A stretch of DNA of 64,000 nucleotides from Aestuariivivens sediminis (GCF_022662105.1 NZ_JAKMCP010000001.1:496001-560000), one strand, 5' to 3'. Positions 45,449 through 54,631 are shown, counted from the first letter of the stretch. Made by a program: numbers and translations. Notes: generated by a model from the letters alone, not told the origin.

Positions 45449-46873
45449 ATGCGCTTAAATCTGGGGTTTCATCATAATTATAAAACTTCTTTTGTCCTGG
45501 TACTTGCCAGCGCACTGTTTTATTTTGCCTTCGCCTATCATATGATGCGCACGGAATATGTGAAGCTGATCGTCCTTTATTCCGTATTATTTTTTTCGTT
45601 TTACCGCCTGGTAGCCCTCTTTAAGAACCACACCAAAATCTTAACTTATTTAGCTTTTGGCTTCAGGGCTATTTTTATTTTGGCTATTCCCAACCTATCT
45701 CAAGATTTTTATCGCTTTATTTGGGATGGCCGGATGATACTGGAAGGATTCAATCCCTATGTGCATACGGTGTTATCATTTATTGAAAAAGGAGAATTTC
45801 CGGTATTTCAGGCCCAAGAACTTTTCGCGGGTATGGGCCGTTTAAATGCCAGTCATTTTAGCAATTATCCACCGGTAAACCAATGGTGCTTTGTCCTTGC
45901 TGCAACACTGGCCAATAAAAGTATTATGGGCTCAGTAATGGTGATGCGCCTACTAATCATAGGAGCCGATTTTGGAACATTACATTTTGGAAAAAAACTT
46001 TTAGACAAATTGCAACGCCCTAATCATGTTATGTTTTGGTATATGTTAAACCCTTTTATCATTATAGAACTTACCGGAAATTTACATTTTGAGGGTCTCA
46101 TGATTTTCTTTCTGGTATGGAGTATGTATTTACTGCATCGTGGCAAATGGGCATGGGCAGCTGTTATTTTGGCCCTATCCATTTCCGTGAAGCTGATTCC
46201 CCTAATCTTTCTACCGCTATTCTTTCAATGGTTTGTATTTTCTAAAAACGACATTGACCTGTCGAAACAGGCACACCATGACAAAACATGGAATACGACG
46301 GCCCTGAATTGGACAAAATTAGTTTCATTCTACGCGATAGTCATCCTTACTACCCTGTTACTTTTTGTACCCTTTTATTCAACTCATCTCATAACTACCT
46401 ATCTGGATACGGTGGCTTTGTGGTTTAGTGACTTTGAATTTAATGCCAGTTTATATTACATTGCCAGGGCCATTGGGTATACCTTTCGAGGGTATAATGA
46501 AATTGCCGTAATCGGTCCATTTATTCCATTTGTAGTATTGACATTTACTTTGATTTTGACTTTTTTCAGAAGGAATTTAACATTGGTTCAGCTCATAACC
46601 TCCATGCTTTTCGTGTTATCCTTCTATTACTTTACGTCCACCACAGTACATCCCTGGTACATCGCATCCCTATTGATTTTATCGGTATTTACATCTTATA
46701 AATTCCCTTTGGTGTGGAGCTTCGTCATTATTCTTAGCTATTTGGCCTATTTAAACAGTAACAGCGATGATAAATCCGAAAACCTCTGGGTTATCGGCCT
46801 GGAGTATCTTATCGTATACAGCGTTTTTATTTGGGAAATCTTCATTAAGAAGGCCTCCAGATTGGAAGCCTAA
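45449..46873 (+). CDS. GT87/PIG-M-like membrane mannosyltransferase
   Basis: This 474-residue protein has about eleven membrane segments. The first periplasmic loop carries LSQDFYRFIWDGRMI with the Asp-Arg pair typical of GT-C mannosyltransferases, followed by EGFNPYVHTV. Enzymes of this type take mannose from polyprenyl-phosphate-mannose. The GT2 gene of the dolichyl-phosphate type at 41484 could make such a donor, so the two may work together on a cell-surface mannose-containing glycan. This link is inferred. Confidence 0.82.
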   Translation: MRLNLGFHHNYKTSFVLVLASALFYFAFAYHMMRTEYVKLIVLYSVLFFSFYRLVALFKNHTKILTYLAFGFRAIFILAIPNLSQDFYRFIWDGRMILEGFNPYVHTVLSFIEKGEFPVFQAQELFAGMGRLNASHFSNYPPVNQWCFVLAATLANKSIMGSVMVMRLLIIGADFGTLHFGKKLLDKLQRPNHVMFWYMLNPFIIIELTGNLHFEGLMIFFLVWSMYLLHRGKWAWAAVILALSISVKLIPLIFLPLFFQWFVFSKNDIDLSKQAHHDKTWNTTALNWTKLVSFYAIVILTTLLLFVPFYSTHLITTYLDTVALWFSDFEFNASLYYIARAIGYTFRGYNEIAVIGPFIPFVVLTFTLILTFFRRNLTLVQLITSMLFVLSFYYFTSTTVHPWYIASLLILSVFTSYKFPLVWSFVIILSYLAYLNSNSDDKSENLWVIGLEYLIVYSVFIWEIFIKKASRLEA

Positions 46874-46983
46874 ATACATCTATCACTAAAGATCCGTGTG
46901 AGTCACCTTCACCATGGCCGGCGTTAATTCCCGATCATAATTTGGGTCGTCATTAGTGCTTACCACAGGTTCCATGCCCCTAT

Positions 46984-47769
46984 TTAAATAAAATTTAAAA
47001 GTTTTGCAATAAACAAATCAATGACTTCAATTACAATAAGAATAATAATGGTCCATTCTAAAAGGCTGCTTTCCCTATGATCCATTATATCCTTAAAAAG
47101 TTCTAAATTCTCCTTAATGATTTCAATGCGATCATGAATTAACCGGTAACGGTCCTTTAAATCGAAAGACTGTTTTAAATCTTGATTGAGCTTGTTAAGC
47201 ACTTCATTTTCCCATGTTATTTCCGGGGAATCGAAAATGTATAAATTTTCTGAAATCTTATTTTTAATATTCAATATTTTTCCAATAAACCGTTTTAGCT
47301 TATTCCCCGAAATATCCAATTTCCCATTCTCCTCGAGATACAGGGTATGCTTATTCGTTTCTGTTAGCAGTTCTTCTGTTATTTCGGAATATCTGTTCAG
47401 GGCAACGGATTGCGAGGTATTTAACATTACCAATCGAATCATTTCTTCATCAAAATGGGGAAGCATGACCTGATCAAACTCCACTTTTAAGGTGTTCGGT
47501 TCGATGACGACCTGAACCGAGTCCGATAGTTTTTGTTTAATATAATTAATGGAAAACGGTTGTATGTGCTGCAAAGCGGTCTCTATTTCCCGCTTAGTCA
47601 TGTTGAAAAAGCATACCATGCCATATTGAAAAATGTAAATATACTTTTCGTTTGCATCTGTAAAATAGAGTTCGTCGCTATCTTGAAACAATAGTTGCCA
47701 GGGCAACTGCTGCCTACTTTGTTTTATGTTTATGGCACTTGCAACCTGATAGGCAACTACAGAATACAT
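46984..47769 (-). CDS. RMD1/YagE (DUF155) family protein
   Basis: This 261-residue protein has the DUF155 pattern: an N-terminal domain with YIYIFQYGMVCFFNMTK, a central RYSEITEELL segment, a helical region with LNIKNKISENLYIFDSPE, and one C-terminal membrane helix (about residues 236-256). Yeast Rmd1/Rmd8 and mitochondrial RMND1 share this fold. Function in bacteria is unknown. It starts one base before the end of the VOC gene's stop region, so the two are probably co-transcribed. Confidence 0.85.
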   Translation of the reverse strand: MYSVVAYQVASAINIKQSRQQLPWQLLFQDSDELYFTDANEKYIYIFQYGMVCFFNMTKREIETALQHIQPFSINYIKQKLSDSVQVVIEPNTLKVEFDQVMLPHFDEEMIRLVMLNTSQSVALNRYSEITEELLTETNKHTLYLEENGKLDISGNKLKRFIGKILNIKNKISENLYIFDSPEITWENEVLNKLNQDLKQSFDLKDRYRLIHDRIEIIKENLELFKDIMDHRESSLLEWTIIILIVIEVIDLFIAKLLNFI

Positions 47770-48180
47770 TTATGAACTGAATATGTCATTTGAATTTTTA
47801 AAACATTTAAATTCCAACATATAATCATTGGGATCTTTAACAAAAAAGGATTGATGTTCACCAACCTGATCTGTTAAAAAGGAGGTTTCGGTCACCAACT
47901 CCAGTTGCTGTTCAACCAATGTATTAAGAATGGTTTGCCAGGTTGTGCGATCCAAGATTATTCCAAAATGAAAAGCGGGCAAAATCTTGCCTTCAAACAC
48001 ATAGTTAGGACTACTGAAGTTAAATTTTTCAGCATGAATGAATGTGATTTGATGCCCATAAAAATTGACATCCACCCAACTTTCGGTACTTCTCCCGAAG
48101 GAGGCCCCCAAATTGGCATAAAAACGCCTTGTTTCCCTTACACTTAGGCAAGGTAAAGACATATGAAATGCTATTTCCAT
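47770..48180 (-). CDS. VOC (glyoxalase-fold) family protein
   Basis: This 136-residue protein is a single vicinal-oxygen-chelate domain: MEIAFHMSLPCLSVRETRRF, then PAFHFGIILD in the middle and FFVKDPNDYMLEFKCF at the end. His and Glu positions typical of the metal site are present. Family members act on glutathione adducts, dioxygenase substrates or antibiotics, and none can be assigned. It lies 9 bases downstream of the small 73-residue gene and abuts the DUF155 gene. Confidence 0.85.
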   Translation of the reverse strand: MEIAFHMSLPCLSVRETRRFYANLGASFGRSTESWVDVNFYGHQITFIHAEKFNFSSPNYVFEGKILPAFHFGIILDRTTWQTILNTLVEQQLELVTETSFLTDQVGEHQSFFVKDPNDYMLEFKCFKNSNDIFSS

Positions 48181-48189
48181 AAACTAAAA

Positions 48190-48411
48190 TTATAATGGTT
48201 TCAAACTCTCTACCCGGTAAATAACATCATCGTCATCGCCATCTTCAACAAAAGTTATTCTAAAGTTTTTATCAATTAAGCTTTTATCGTTTTTTAAATC
48301 GAATTGCTTCAATACGCGAGGGTGGACTTCTTCAAAAGCCAACTCGTCTCCGTTGTCAAACCAAAATTTGTAATAACCGTTTTTGTAAGACTTAAAAACA
48401 GCAGTTCTCAT
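48190..48411 (-). CDS. Small conserved protein of unknown function
   Basis: This 73-residue protein begins MRTAVFKSYKNGYYKFWFDN, contains a run of Asp (EDGDDDD) and ends ESLKPL. The strand-rich pattern suggests a small beta-barrel. No family is recognised. It lies 14 bases after the next acidic gene on the same strand, within a run of closely spaced minus-strand genes. Confidence 0.7.
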   Translation of the reverse strand: MRTAVFKSYKNGYYKFWFDNGDELAFEEVHPRVLKQFDLKNDKSLIDKNFRITFVEDGDDDDVIYRVESLKPL

Positions 48412-48425
48412 AGCTATATAAGGTA

Positions 48426-48752
48426 TTAATCGTTGTCATCTTCTGGATCTTCATCTATAATATCTGGCTCTTGGACAGCTTCGGGATCATCCTGGTCAAA
48501 ATCTTCATAATCGTCCTCATCATAATTCTCCATGGTTATGGAAAGTTTTGTACTGACCTTAACCAGATACTTGGTGTCTGAGGTAGTTACTTCAACGGCT
48601 TCTATGATTTCATTATGCTGATTTCGGAAGGATATGATTTGGTCGTCATCATAGCCATCCGGGTATTTTTCAACCAAAAGGGCCAGTATTTCTGGGGTTA
48701 ATTTTTTAAAATCTACGATAACACGTTTTAAATTATCATTTCTATTTTTCAT
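48426..48752 (-). CDS. Small acidic protein of unknown function
   Basis: This 108-residue protein has a folded-looking N-terminus of about 75 residues (VDFKKLTPEILALLVEKYPD, with a YDDDQ segment) and a tail of more than 30 residues made mostly of Asp and Glu. Similar flavobacterial proteins are sometimes labelled DNA primase, but no primase motif is visible and I do not support that label. The acidic tail suggests a DNA mimic, chaperone or metal-binding function, all unproven. Confidence 0.7.
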   Translation of the reverse strand: MKNRNDNLKRVIVDFKKLTPEILALLVEKYPDGYDDDQIISFRNQHNEIIEAVEVTTSDTKYLVKVSTKLSITMENYDEDDYEDFDQDDPEAVQEPDIIDEDPEDDND

Positions 48753-48792
48753 CTAAATAGCAATTTAATGTTTAGGTTTTAGAGGGTTATGT

Positions 48793-49776
48793 TTAGAGGT
48801 CTAAAAGATAGGCAAAAATTAAAGGCGCAACAATAGTAGCATCACTTTCTATAATAAATTTAGGGGTTTTGATATCTAACTTACCCCATGTAATTTTTTC
48901 ATTGGGCACTGCTCCGGAATAGGAACCATAACTTGTTGTGGAATCACTAATCTGACAAAAATAACTCCAAAACGGGGTGTCTGTGCGTTCTAAATCCTGA
49001 TATAACATAGGGACCACACAAATGGGGAAATCACCTGCTATACCTCCTCCAATTTGAAAGAAACCGATCCCATTTTTAGAATTATCGGTGTACCAATCGG
49101 CCAAAAAGGTCATATACTCTATCCCTGATTTCATAGTGGTGGCTTTCAATTCACCCTTAACCACATAACTTGCAAAAATATTTCCCATAGTACTATCTTC
49201 CCAGCCGGGACATACTATAGGTAAATTTTTTTCGGCTGCCGCATACATCCAGGAATCTTTTAAGTCAATTTCATAGTACTGCTCTAAAACACCGGATAAT
49301 AACATTTTATACATATACTCGTGTGGTAAATAACGTTCTCCTTTGGTTTCTGCTTCCTTCCAGATTTTAAATATATGTTCTTGTAATCGTCTGAATGCTT
49401 CTTCTTCGGGAATGCAGGTGTCGGTTACCCGATTTAATCCTTTTTCAAGCAGATCCCATTCCTCCTGTGGGGTTAAATCCCGATAGTGAGGCACGCGCTT
49501 GTAGTGCGAGTGCGCCACTAAATTCATAATATCTTCTTCCAGATTGGCTCCGGTACAGGATATAATTTGGACTTTATCCCGACGTATCATTTCGGCCAGG
49601 CTCTTTCCCAATTCGGCAGTACTCATAGCTCCTGCCAATGAAATAAGCATTTTAGCCCCTTGTTCCAACTGGTTTTCATAACCTTTAGCGGCATCAACCA
49701 AAGCGGCAGCATTAAAATGCAAATAGTGTTTTTCAATAAACTGTGATATGGGTCCTTTACTCGTCATCGTTATCAT
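48793..49776 (-). CDS. Deoxyhypusine-synthase-like enzyme, possibly homospermidine synthase
   Basis: This 327-residue protein has the deoxyhypusine synthase fold: the glycine-rich FFQIGGGIAGDFPI, SGAVPNEKITWGKLD whose Lys299 matches the catalytic lysine of the eukaryotic enzyme, and a final APLIFAYLL. Bacteria lack the eIF5A that deoxyhypusine synthase modifies. Bacterial homologues are reported to make homospermidine or related polyamines by moving an aminobutyl group from spermidine or putrescine. Its neighbour arginine decarboxylase, 151 bases upstream on the same strand, fits a polyamine role. The exact product is inferred. Confidence 0.85.
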   Translation of the reverse strand: MITMTSKGPISQFIEKHYLHFNAAALVDAAKGYENQLEQGAKMLISLAGAMSTAELGKSLAEMIRRDKVQIISCTGANLEEDIMNLVAHSHYKRVPHYRDLTPQEEWDLLEKGLNRVTDTCIPEEEAFRRLQEHIFKIWKEAETKGERYLPHEYMYKMLLSGVLEQYYEIDLKDSWMYAAAEKNLPIVCPGWEDSTMGNIFASYVVKGELKATTMKSGIEYMTFLADWYTDNSKNGIGFFQIGGGIAGDFPICVVPMLYQDLERTDTPFWSYFCQISDSTTSYGSYSGAVPNEKITWGKLDIKTPKFIIESDATIVAPLIFAYLLDL

Positions 49777-49927
49777 TAAATTTAGTTACCTATAGGTTGG
49801 TTTAAACACCATGTTAGCGCTGCAATACCCCCTTACTTCTTCGTTTATAAATGTATAACTTAACAGCTTATAATACAATTTTGACGTGTTCAAATTTTGA
49901 AATTCCTTAACATTTTGGGCAGGAGCA

Positions 49928-51325
49928 TTAGTTGTCATACCCTAAAATTTTAAGCAAGTCTTCACTTTTTTGTTGTTCACTGAACAATGTCGTTGTTAAA
50001 TTTCCATTCGCATCCCGATCTATTAAAATATGTTTTGGTGAGGGGATTAAACAGTGTTGTAATCCTCCAAAGCCACCAATGGTCTCCTGATAGGCCCCTG
50101 TATTAAAAAATCCGATGTACAACGGCTTTTCTTTATTATATTTTGGTAAGTAAATGGCATTCATATGCTGCTCACTATTGTAATAATCGTCGCTATCGCA
50201 AGTCAAACCTCCTAACAGGACCCGTTCGTACGTATCATGCCACCGGTTAATGGGCAGCATGATAAAGCGCTTATTTATCGCCCAGGTATCGGGCAGGGTA
50301 GTTATAAACGACGAGTTGATCATGTTCCACTTTTCACGGTCATTTTGTTGCTTTTGGTAAAGCACTTCATAAATGGCACCTCCACTTTCCCCCACGGTAA
50401 AACTACCGAATTCCGTAAAAATATGAGGGACCTTTACCTCTTCTTCCTCGCAGGCCAATTTAATCTGGTTAATGATCTCATCTACCATATAATCATAGTC
50501 AAATTCAAATGCCAGTGAGTTTTTTATTGGAAATCCTCCCCCAATGTTAAGACTGTCTAAAGAGGGACAAATCTTTTTTAAGCTTGTATATACCTTTAAA
50601 CACTTGGAAAGTTCATTCCAGTAATAGGCGTTGTCCCTTATACCTGTATTAATGAAAAAGTGAAGCATTTTTAGCTTTACTTTTTTATTGTTCTTAATTT
50701 GATTTTTGTAAAACGGAACAATGTTTTTATATCCAATTCCTAAACGCGATGTATAAAATTCGAATTTGGGTTCTTCCTCGGATGCAATTCGAATCCCAAT
50801 ATTAAATTGACCTTCTATTTCTTTAGAAAGCAAATCTATTTCTTCATAATTATCTATAATAGGGATGCAATTTTTATGACCATTATTAATTAATCGTGCA
50901 ATGTTAGTGACATATTGGGCCCGTTTAAATCCATTACTCAGGACAAAAGTTTCATTGCTTAACTTACCTTCCTTTTTCAAATTTTCAACAATATCTATGT
51001 CAAACGCCGATGAGGTTTCAATATGGATGTCATTTTTTAAGGCTTCATTTAAAACATGTTTAAAATGGGAACTTTTGGTACAATAGCAGTAACTGTATTT
51101 GCCACGATAATTATTGCGTTCCATAGCTTTGGCAAACCAGCCTTTGGCCCTTTGGATGTTGGCCGATATTTGAGGTAAATAAGTAAACTTTAAAGGCGCC
51201 CCATAGGTTTCTACCAGAGTCATTAAATCCACATCGTGAAATTGAAGTGTTTTGTCTTCGAGCGTAAATTCCTCCTGGGGAAAATCAAAAGTTTGATTGA
51301 TTAAATCAATATACTTTGTATTCAT
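49928..51325 (-). CDS. speA: Arginine decarboxylase (short, fold III)
   Basis: This 465-residue protein is of the alanine-racemase/diaminopimelate-decarboxylase fold. Lys84 in CYCTKSSHFK is the predicted pyridoxal-phosphate lysine. LNIGGGFP and FTEFGSFTVGESG form the phosphate site, and Cys376 in GLTCDSDD is the cross-subunit active-site residue. The reaction gives agmatine, the first step to putrescine. It is much shorter than E. coli SpeA, as usual in Bacteroidetes. An agmatinase is not in view, and the next gene is the deoxyhypusine-synthase-like enzyme. Confidence 0.9.
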   Translation of the reverse strand: MNTKYIDLINQTFDFPQEEFTLEDKTLQFHDVDLMTLVETYGAPLKFTYLPQISANIQRAKGWFAKAMERNNYRGKYSYCYCTKSSHFKHVLNEALKNDIHIETSSAFDIDIVENLKKEGKLSNETFVLSNGFKRAQYVTNIARLINNGHKNCIPIIDNYEEIDLLSKEIEGQFNIGIRIASEEEPKFEFYTSRLGIGYKNIVPFYKNQIKNNKKVKLKMLHFFINTGIRDNAYYWNELSKCLKVYTSLKKICPSLDSLNIGGGFPIKNSLAFEFDYDYMVDEIINQIKLACEEEEVKVPHIFTEFGSFTVGESGGAIYEVLYQKQQNDREKWNMINSSFITTLPDTWAINKRFIMLPINRWHDTYERVLLGGLTCDSDDYYNSEQHMNAIYLPKYNKEKPLYIGFFNTGAYQETIGGFGGLQHCLIPSPKHILIDRDANGNLTTTLFSEQQKSEDLLKILGYDN

Positions 51326-51648
51326 TTATCTATATTAAAAAATTTAAAAATGGAAAATGCGTATTAAATATACGTTAACTTAATAAAAAATAAATGATAT
51401 CAAATACGAATTTGATTTTGTGTTGTGGGCACAAAATCATAATGATGCTGGGAAGCACCAATTGCAGTCACGGAAGTTAGCTTTAAAATCCAGTTGCTTA
51501 ATCTATAAGCCGCTTTTGAAAATGACTTCCTAATGTTCAAAAGCCCGAAAGTAAAAACAGATATCAAATTGTTCAGCTAAAAACAGTGCAAATGAACTAC
51601 AAATTATTTAAAAAATTTGTTTTTTTTTTGATTTTTTTTCAGATGGAT
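51326..51648. other. Intergenic region upstream of speA
   Basis: This 323-base region holds the perfect inverted repeat at 51414-51438 and, near 51600, an AT stem ACAAATT/AATTTGT followed by a long T run on the + strand. That looks like a terminator without a + strand gene before it. A weak -7-like TATATTTA precedes speA on the minus strand. No coding frame is convincing. Confidence 0.4.
51414..51438. promoter_or_regulatory. Perfect inverted repeat upstream of speA
   Basis: GATTTTGTG (51414-51422) and CACAAAATC (51430-51438) enclose TTGTGGG. It lies 89 bases before the speA start. No T-tract follows on either strand, so an operator or RNA structure is more likely than a terminator. Confidence 0.45.
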
Positions 51649-52488
51649 TTACAACATTTTAAGGTTGTTCAATTCCTGCTGGGTTAAGTGTTTCCAATGC
51701 CCTCTGGGAATATCTTTTTTAGTAAGCTGTGCAATGGCAACACAATCGATACTTAAAATATCGTAATTAAAGTGCTCAAAAATGGTTCGTATTATGGAGT
51801 TTCCGGTATTTTTAATTTTTAATCCGATTTCTTTTTTGCTGGCCCCTTCTATATAGCTAATTTCTTCTACAGTAATTAATTTGCCATCGATTTTAAATCC
51901 ATTTTGGATCTTTTTAAAATCCTCAAGTTTTAAGTTTTTATCCAACTCAATATGGAATAGGCGCGGTACGCCATGGTTGGAATTCGTAAATTTATTTGCA
52001 ATGGTCTCATCGTTAGTAAACAACAATAATCCTTTAGAATTTCTACCTAAACGCCCTATGGGTTTAATTCGTGAGCTTGTGGCATTGGCCACCAAATCCA
52101 TAACCGTTCTTCCTTTTCCTTCACTGGTGGTAGTTGCAAAACCCTTTGGCTTGTTAAGCAACACATAAGCCTTTTTTTCCGGGTTGATTCGGGATCCGTC
52201 ATAGCGTACCTCATCAGAAGGCTTAACTTTAAACCCCATTTCGGTAATAACCTTGCCATTTACGGTTACCAAACCTGTAGCTATATGGATGTCTGCCTCC
52301 CTGCGCGAACAAATACCTGAGTTCGCCAGGTACTTATTTAAACGTATTTCATTTGGGTCTGAAGAATCACTGGTATGATCCTTCTTTTTTATAGGGGCAT
52401 TTCCTCTGGCATAACTCGTTTTTCGATACGTATTATGTCCTCTTCCTGAAGGTTTCCCTTTTCCCTTACTCCCTTGATGCCTATTCAT
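51649..52488 (-). CDS. RluB-like rRNA pseudouridine synthase with altered catalytic motif
   Basis: This 279-residue protein has a basic, Gly/Lys-rich N-terminal tail (about 45 residues), an S4 RNA-binding domain (IRLNKYLANSGICSRREAD) and a TruA/RluB/RluE-type domain. The motif that normally reads GRLDxxTxGLLLLT reads GRLGRNSKGLLLFTND here: residue 148, the usual catalytic Asp, is Gly (codon GGT). The protein binds rRNA by inference from the S4 domain. Whether it still makes pseudouridine is doubtful unless another residue serves. Length is normal for the family. Confidence 0.85.
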   Translation of the reverse strand: MNRHQGSKGKGKPSGRGHNTYRKTSYARGNAPIKKKDHTSDSSDPNEIRLNKYLANSGICSRREADIHIATGLVTVNGKVITEMGFKVKPSDEVRYDGSRINPEKKAYVLLNKPKGFATTTSEGKGRTVMDLVANATSSRIKPIGRLGRNSKGLLLFTNDETIANKFTNSNHGVPRLFHIELDKNLKLEDFKKIQNGFKIDGKLITVEEISYIEGASKKEIGLKIKNTGNSIIRTIFEHFNYDILSIDCVAIAQLTKKDIPRGHWKHLTQQELNNLKML

Positions 52489-52680
52489 ATCATATAAAAT
52501 TTATGCAAAAGTACATGAATTTTTTCATTGTAAATCAACAATAGTCAAATGAAAATATTAGAGGAACTACCAATAGGGTTAGCTCAGGGCATTTTTGGGG
52601 TTTGGAATGGTCACCCTAATTTCCATGAGTCATTCGATATTAATGGTAAGGCATTCTGAGATTTAAAATAAACGGAGCAA

Positions 52681-53583
52681 CTAAATCCGATTCAAGACCA
52701 CATCTACATTAATAAGAACAATACTAAACACCCCGAGCACAATAATAAATTTCAGGATATTATGCAGAATAAGGTAATGGGTTTTGGTCTTTGACTTCCA
52801 AAGCAGTACCAAAAACAAGAACAGCATCACTAAACTTAGGTAAAAGAAGAGGTACATATATCCTACCTCGAAGGTGAACAATAGGAAATAGGCGGGTATT
52901 AATGCCAAAATAATCAATACGGTAAGCATCATTTTAGAGACCTTGGCCCCATAAACCACCGGAATGGTCTTATAGTCCAGGGCCAAATCCCCCTTTATAT
53001 TTTCTAAATCTTTGGTGAGTTCCCGCATAGAAATCATTAAAAACAAAAAGATAGCATGTACAAAAATGACCGTTTCAAAATTTTTGTAATACATGAATAT
53101 GGCAAAAAATGGCGCTATGGTCAATACAGCTGATGTCAAATTCCCGAGAAAAGGCAACTTTTTTAACTTGTGTGAATAAAACCAAATGCAGAAAATATAT
53201 ACCGAAAAGAATATTACCGCACGAAATGACACGTAGCTGGCCATAATGGCGGCCAAAAAGTTCAGTACAAAATAGAAGGACAACTTGGTGTTTTGGCTCA
53301 CCAATCGGTCCAATCGAGATTTTATGGGTTTATTAATGAGATCTTTTTCCGAGTCGTAAAAGTTATTAATGATATATCCTCCGGCTATGGTGGCGGACGA
53401 TGCCAATACAAGCATTAATAAATTGAGGTCAAATACGACCTGTTTCAAAGGTTTGTCGTGCGCTAAAATGTAGATGGAGGTTAAATATTGGGCAATAACG
53501 ACAATGAGTATATTATAGCCACGAACTACTGAAAACATACTAAAAAACTTGATTAAAATATGTTTCTGTTTTCGGGATAACAT
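52681..53583 (-). CDS. UbiA-family prenyltransferase, probably GGGP synthase type
   Basis: This 300-residue membrane protein has nine hydrophobic segments. The first prenyl-diphosphate site is NNFYDSEKDLIN (N-x2-x-D-x3-D form) at about residue 68, and the second is DLENIKGDLALDYKTIP. UbiA enzymes attach a prenyl chain to an acceptor. Related flavobacterial proteins next to mevalonate genes are annotated as geranylgeranylglycerol-phosphate geranylgeranyltransferases. Menaquinone or other acceptors remain possible. It lies 57 bases downstream of the GHMP kinase gene, which suggests isoprenoid supply in the same operon. Confidence 0.85.
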   Translation of the reverse strand: MLSRKQKHILIKFFSMFSVVRGYNILIVVIAQYLTSIYILAHDKPLKQVVFDLNLLMLVLASSATIAGGYIINNFYDSEKDLINKPIKSRLDRLVSQNTKLSFYFVLNFLAAIMASYVSFRAVIFFSVYIFCIWFYSHKLKKLPFLGNLTSAVLTIAPFFAIFMYYKNFETVIFVHAIFLFLMISMRELTKDLENIKGDLALDYKTIPVVYGAKVSKMMLTVLIILALIPAYFLLFTFEVGYMYLFFYLSLVMLFLFLVLLWKSKTKTHYLILHNILKFIIVLGVFSIVLINVDVVLNRI

Positions 53584-53640
53584 CTAAAAAAATATTGATA
53601 ACACCCTATAATCGCGTTCAGGGTGACAAAGCTATGGCAC

Positions 53641-54570
53641 TTAGAAATTATACACCACCTCCAACTTATATCCTGAAAGGGCTAATTTTGCTTTTTCGAT
53701 ATCCTGGGTAAACCCAAGTATATAACCGCCACCACCGGAACCACAAAGCTTTAAATAATAATCGTTGGTTTCGATTCCCATTTTCCAAAGCTTATGGAAT
53801 TGCTGAGGAATCATGGGTTTAAAATGATTCAATACCACTTTAGATAGTTTCTTGGTGTTATGGAACAATGATTTAATGTCGCCTTTCAAAAAATCCTCAA
53901 CACAGGCATCAGTGTGTTTAATAAATTGGTTTTTCAGCATATTTCGGAATCCTTCCTGTTTCATACTTTCCATAAATATACTCACCATAGGAGCCGTCTC
54001 ACCTACGGACCCCGAATCCAATAAAAAGACCGCACCCTTGCCCTCGATTTGTTGTGCCGGAATGCCCGTTGCTTCAATATTATCTTTGGAATTGATGAGA
54101 ATCGGAATACTTAAGTAACTGTTTAAGGGATCCAAACCTGAGGATTTCCCATGAAAAAAGGACTCCATGGCCGAAAAAATGGCCTTTAATTTTAATAGTT
54201 TTTCTCGTGTTAAATTCTCTAAGACCGTTATTTTTTGGAAGGCATATTTATCGTAAATTGCTGCTACCAGGGCCCCACTACTGCCTACGCCATATCCTTG
54301 GGGTATAGAAGAATCGAAATACATACCAGCCTCAACATGAGCTTTCATGGCTGGAATATCAAAAGCAACCAAATTTTCATCTATGGTTTCAAGGTATGCT
54401 ATAAAACGCCTGAGGTTATCATTAGATTTTTTGGCCTCTTCGGAAAGGTTCTTTTCCGTTTTTAAAGCACCGTTATAGAAGTTGTAAGGTATGGATAAAC
54501 CCTTGGAATCTTTAATAATTCCATACTCACCAAAGAGCAATATTTTAGAATAAAACAGAGGACCCCTCAT
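53641..54570 (-). CDS. Mevalonate kinase-like GHMP kinase
   Basis: This 309-residue GHMP kinase opens with the substrate loop KILLFGEYGIIKDSKG, has the phosphate loop PQGYGVGSSGAL at about residue 90, and the third motif CGSGGGGYILGF near the C-terminus. Its position between UbiA and diphosphomevalonate decarboxylase makes mevalonate kinase the best reading, although phosphomevalonate kinase also belongs to the superfamily. It phosphorylates mevalonate with ATP. The 61-base gap to the decarboxylase gene supports one operon. Confidence 0.85.
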   Translation of the reverse strand: MRGPLFYSKILLFGEYGIIKDSKGLSIPYNFYNGALKTEKNLSEEAKKSNDNLRRFIAYLETIDENLVAFDIPAMKAHVEAGMYFDSSIPQGYGVGSSGALVAAIYDKYAFQKITVLENLTREKLLKLKAIFSAMESFFHGKSSGLDPLNSYLSIPILINSKDNIEATGIPAQQIEGKGAVFLLDSGSVGETAPMVSIFMESMKQEGFRNMLKNQFIKHTDACVEDFLKGDIKSLFHNTKKLSKVVLNHFKPMIPQQFHKLWKMGIETNDYYLKLCGSGGGGYILGFTQDIEKAKLALSGYKLEVVYNF

Positions 54571-54631
54571 ATCATATTATTTAATTTTGTTTAACAAAAT
54601 ACAAAATTTTCTAAACAAAACAACTATCGAT

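Noticed and set aside
46894-46983. 29-codon frame on the minus strand after the DUF155 gene
   Set aside because: It is short and there is no family match. It could be a peptide, but nothing supports it beyond an open frame.
48426-48752. Calling the 108-residue acidic protein a DNA primase
   Set aside because: No zinc finger or Toprim motif is present. The label exists for similar proteins but is not supported by this sequence.
52549-52659. 36-codon + strand frame between the RluB-like and UbiA genes
   Set aside because: The composition looks protein-like, but there is no promoter, family or conservation evidence. It would need comparison with relatives.
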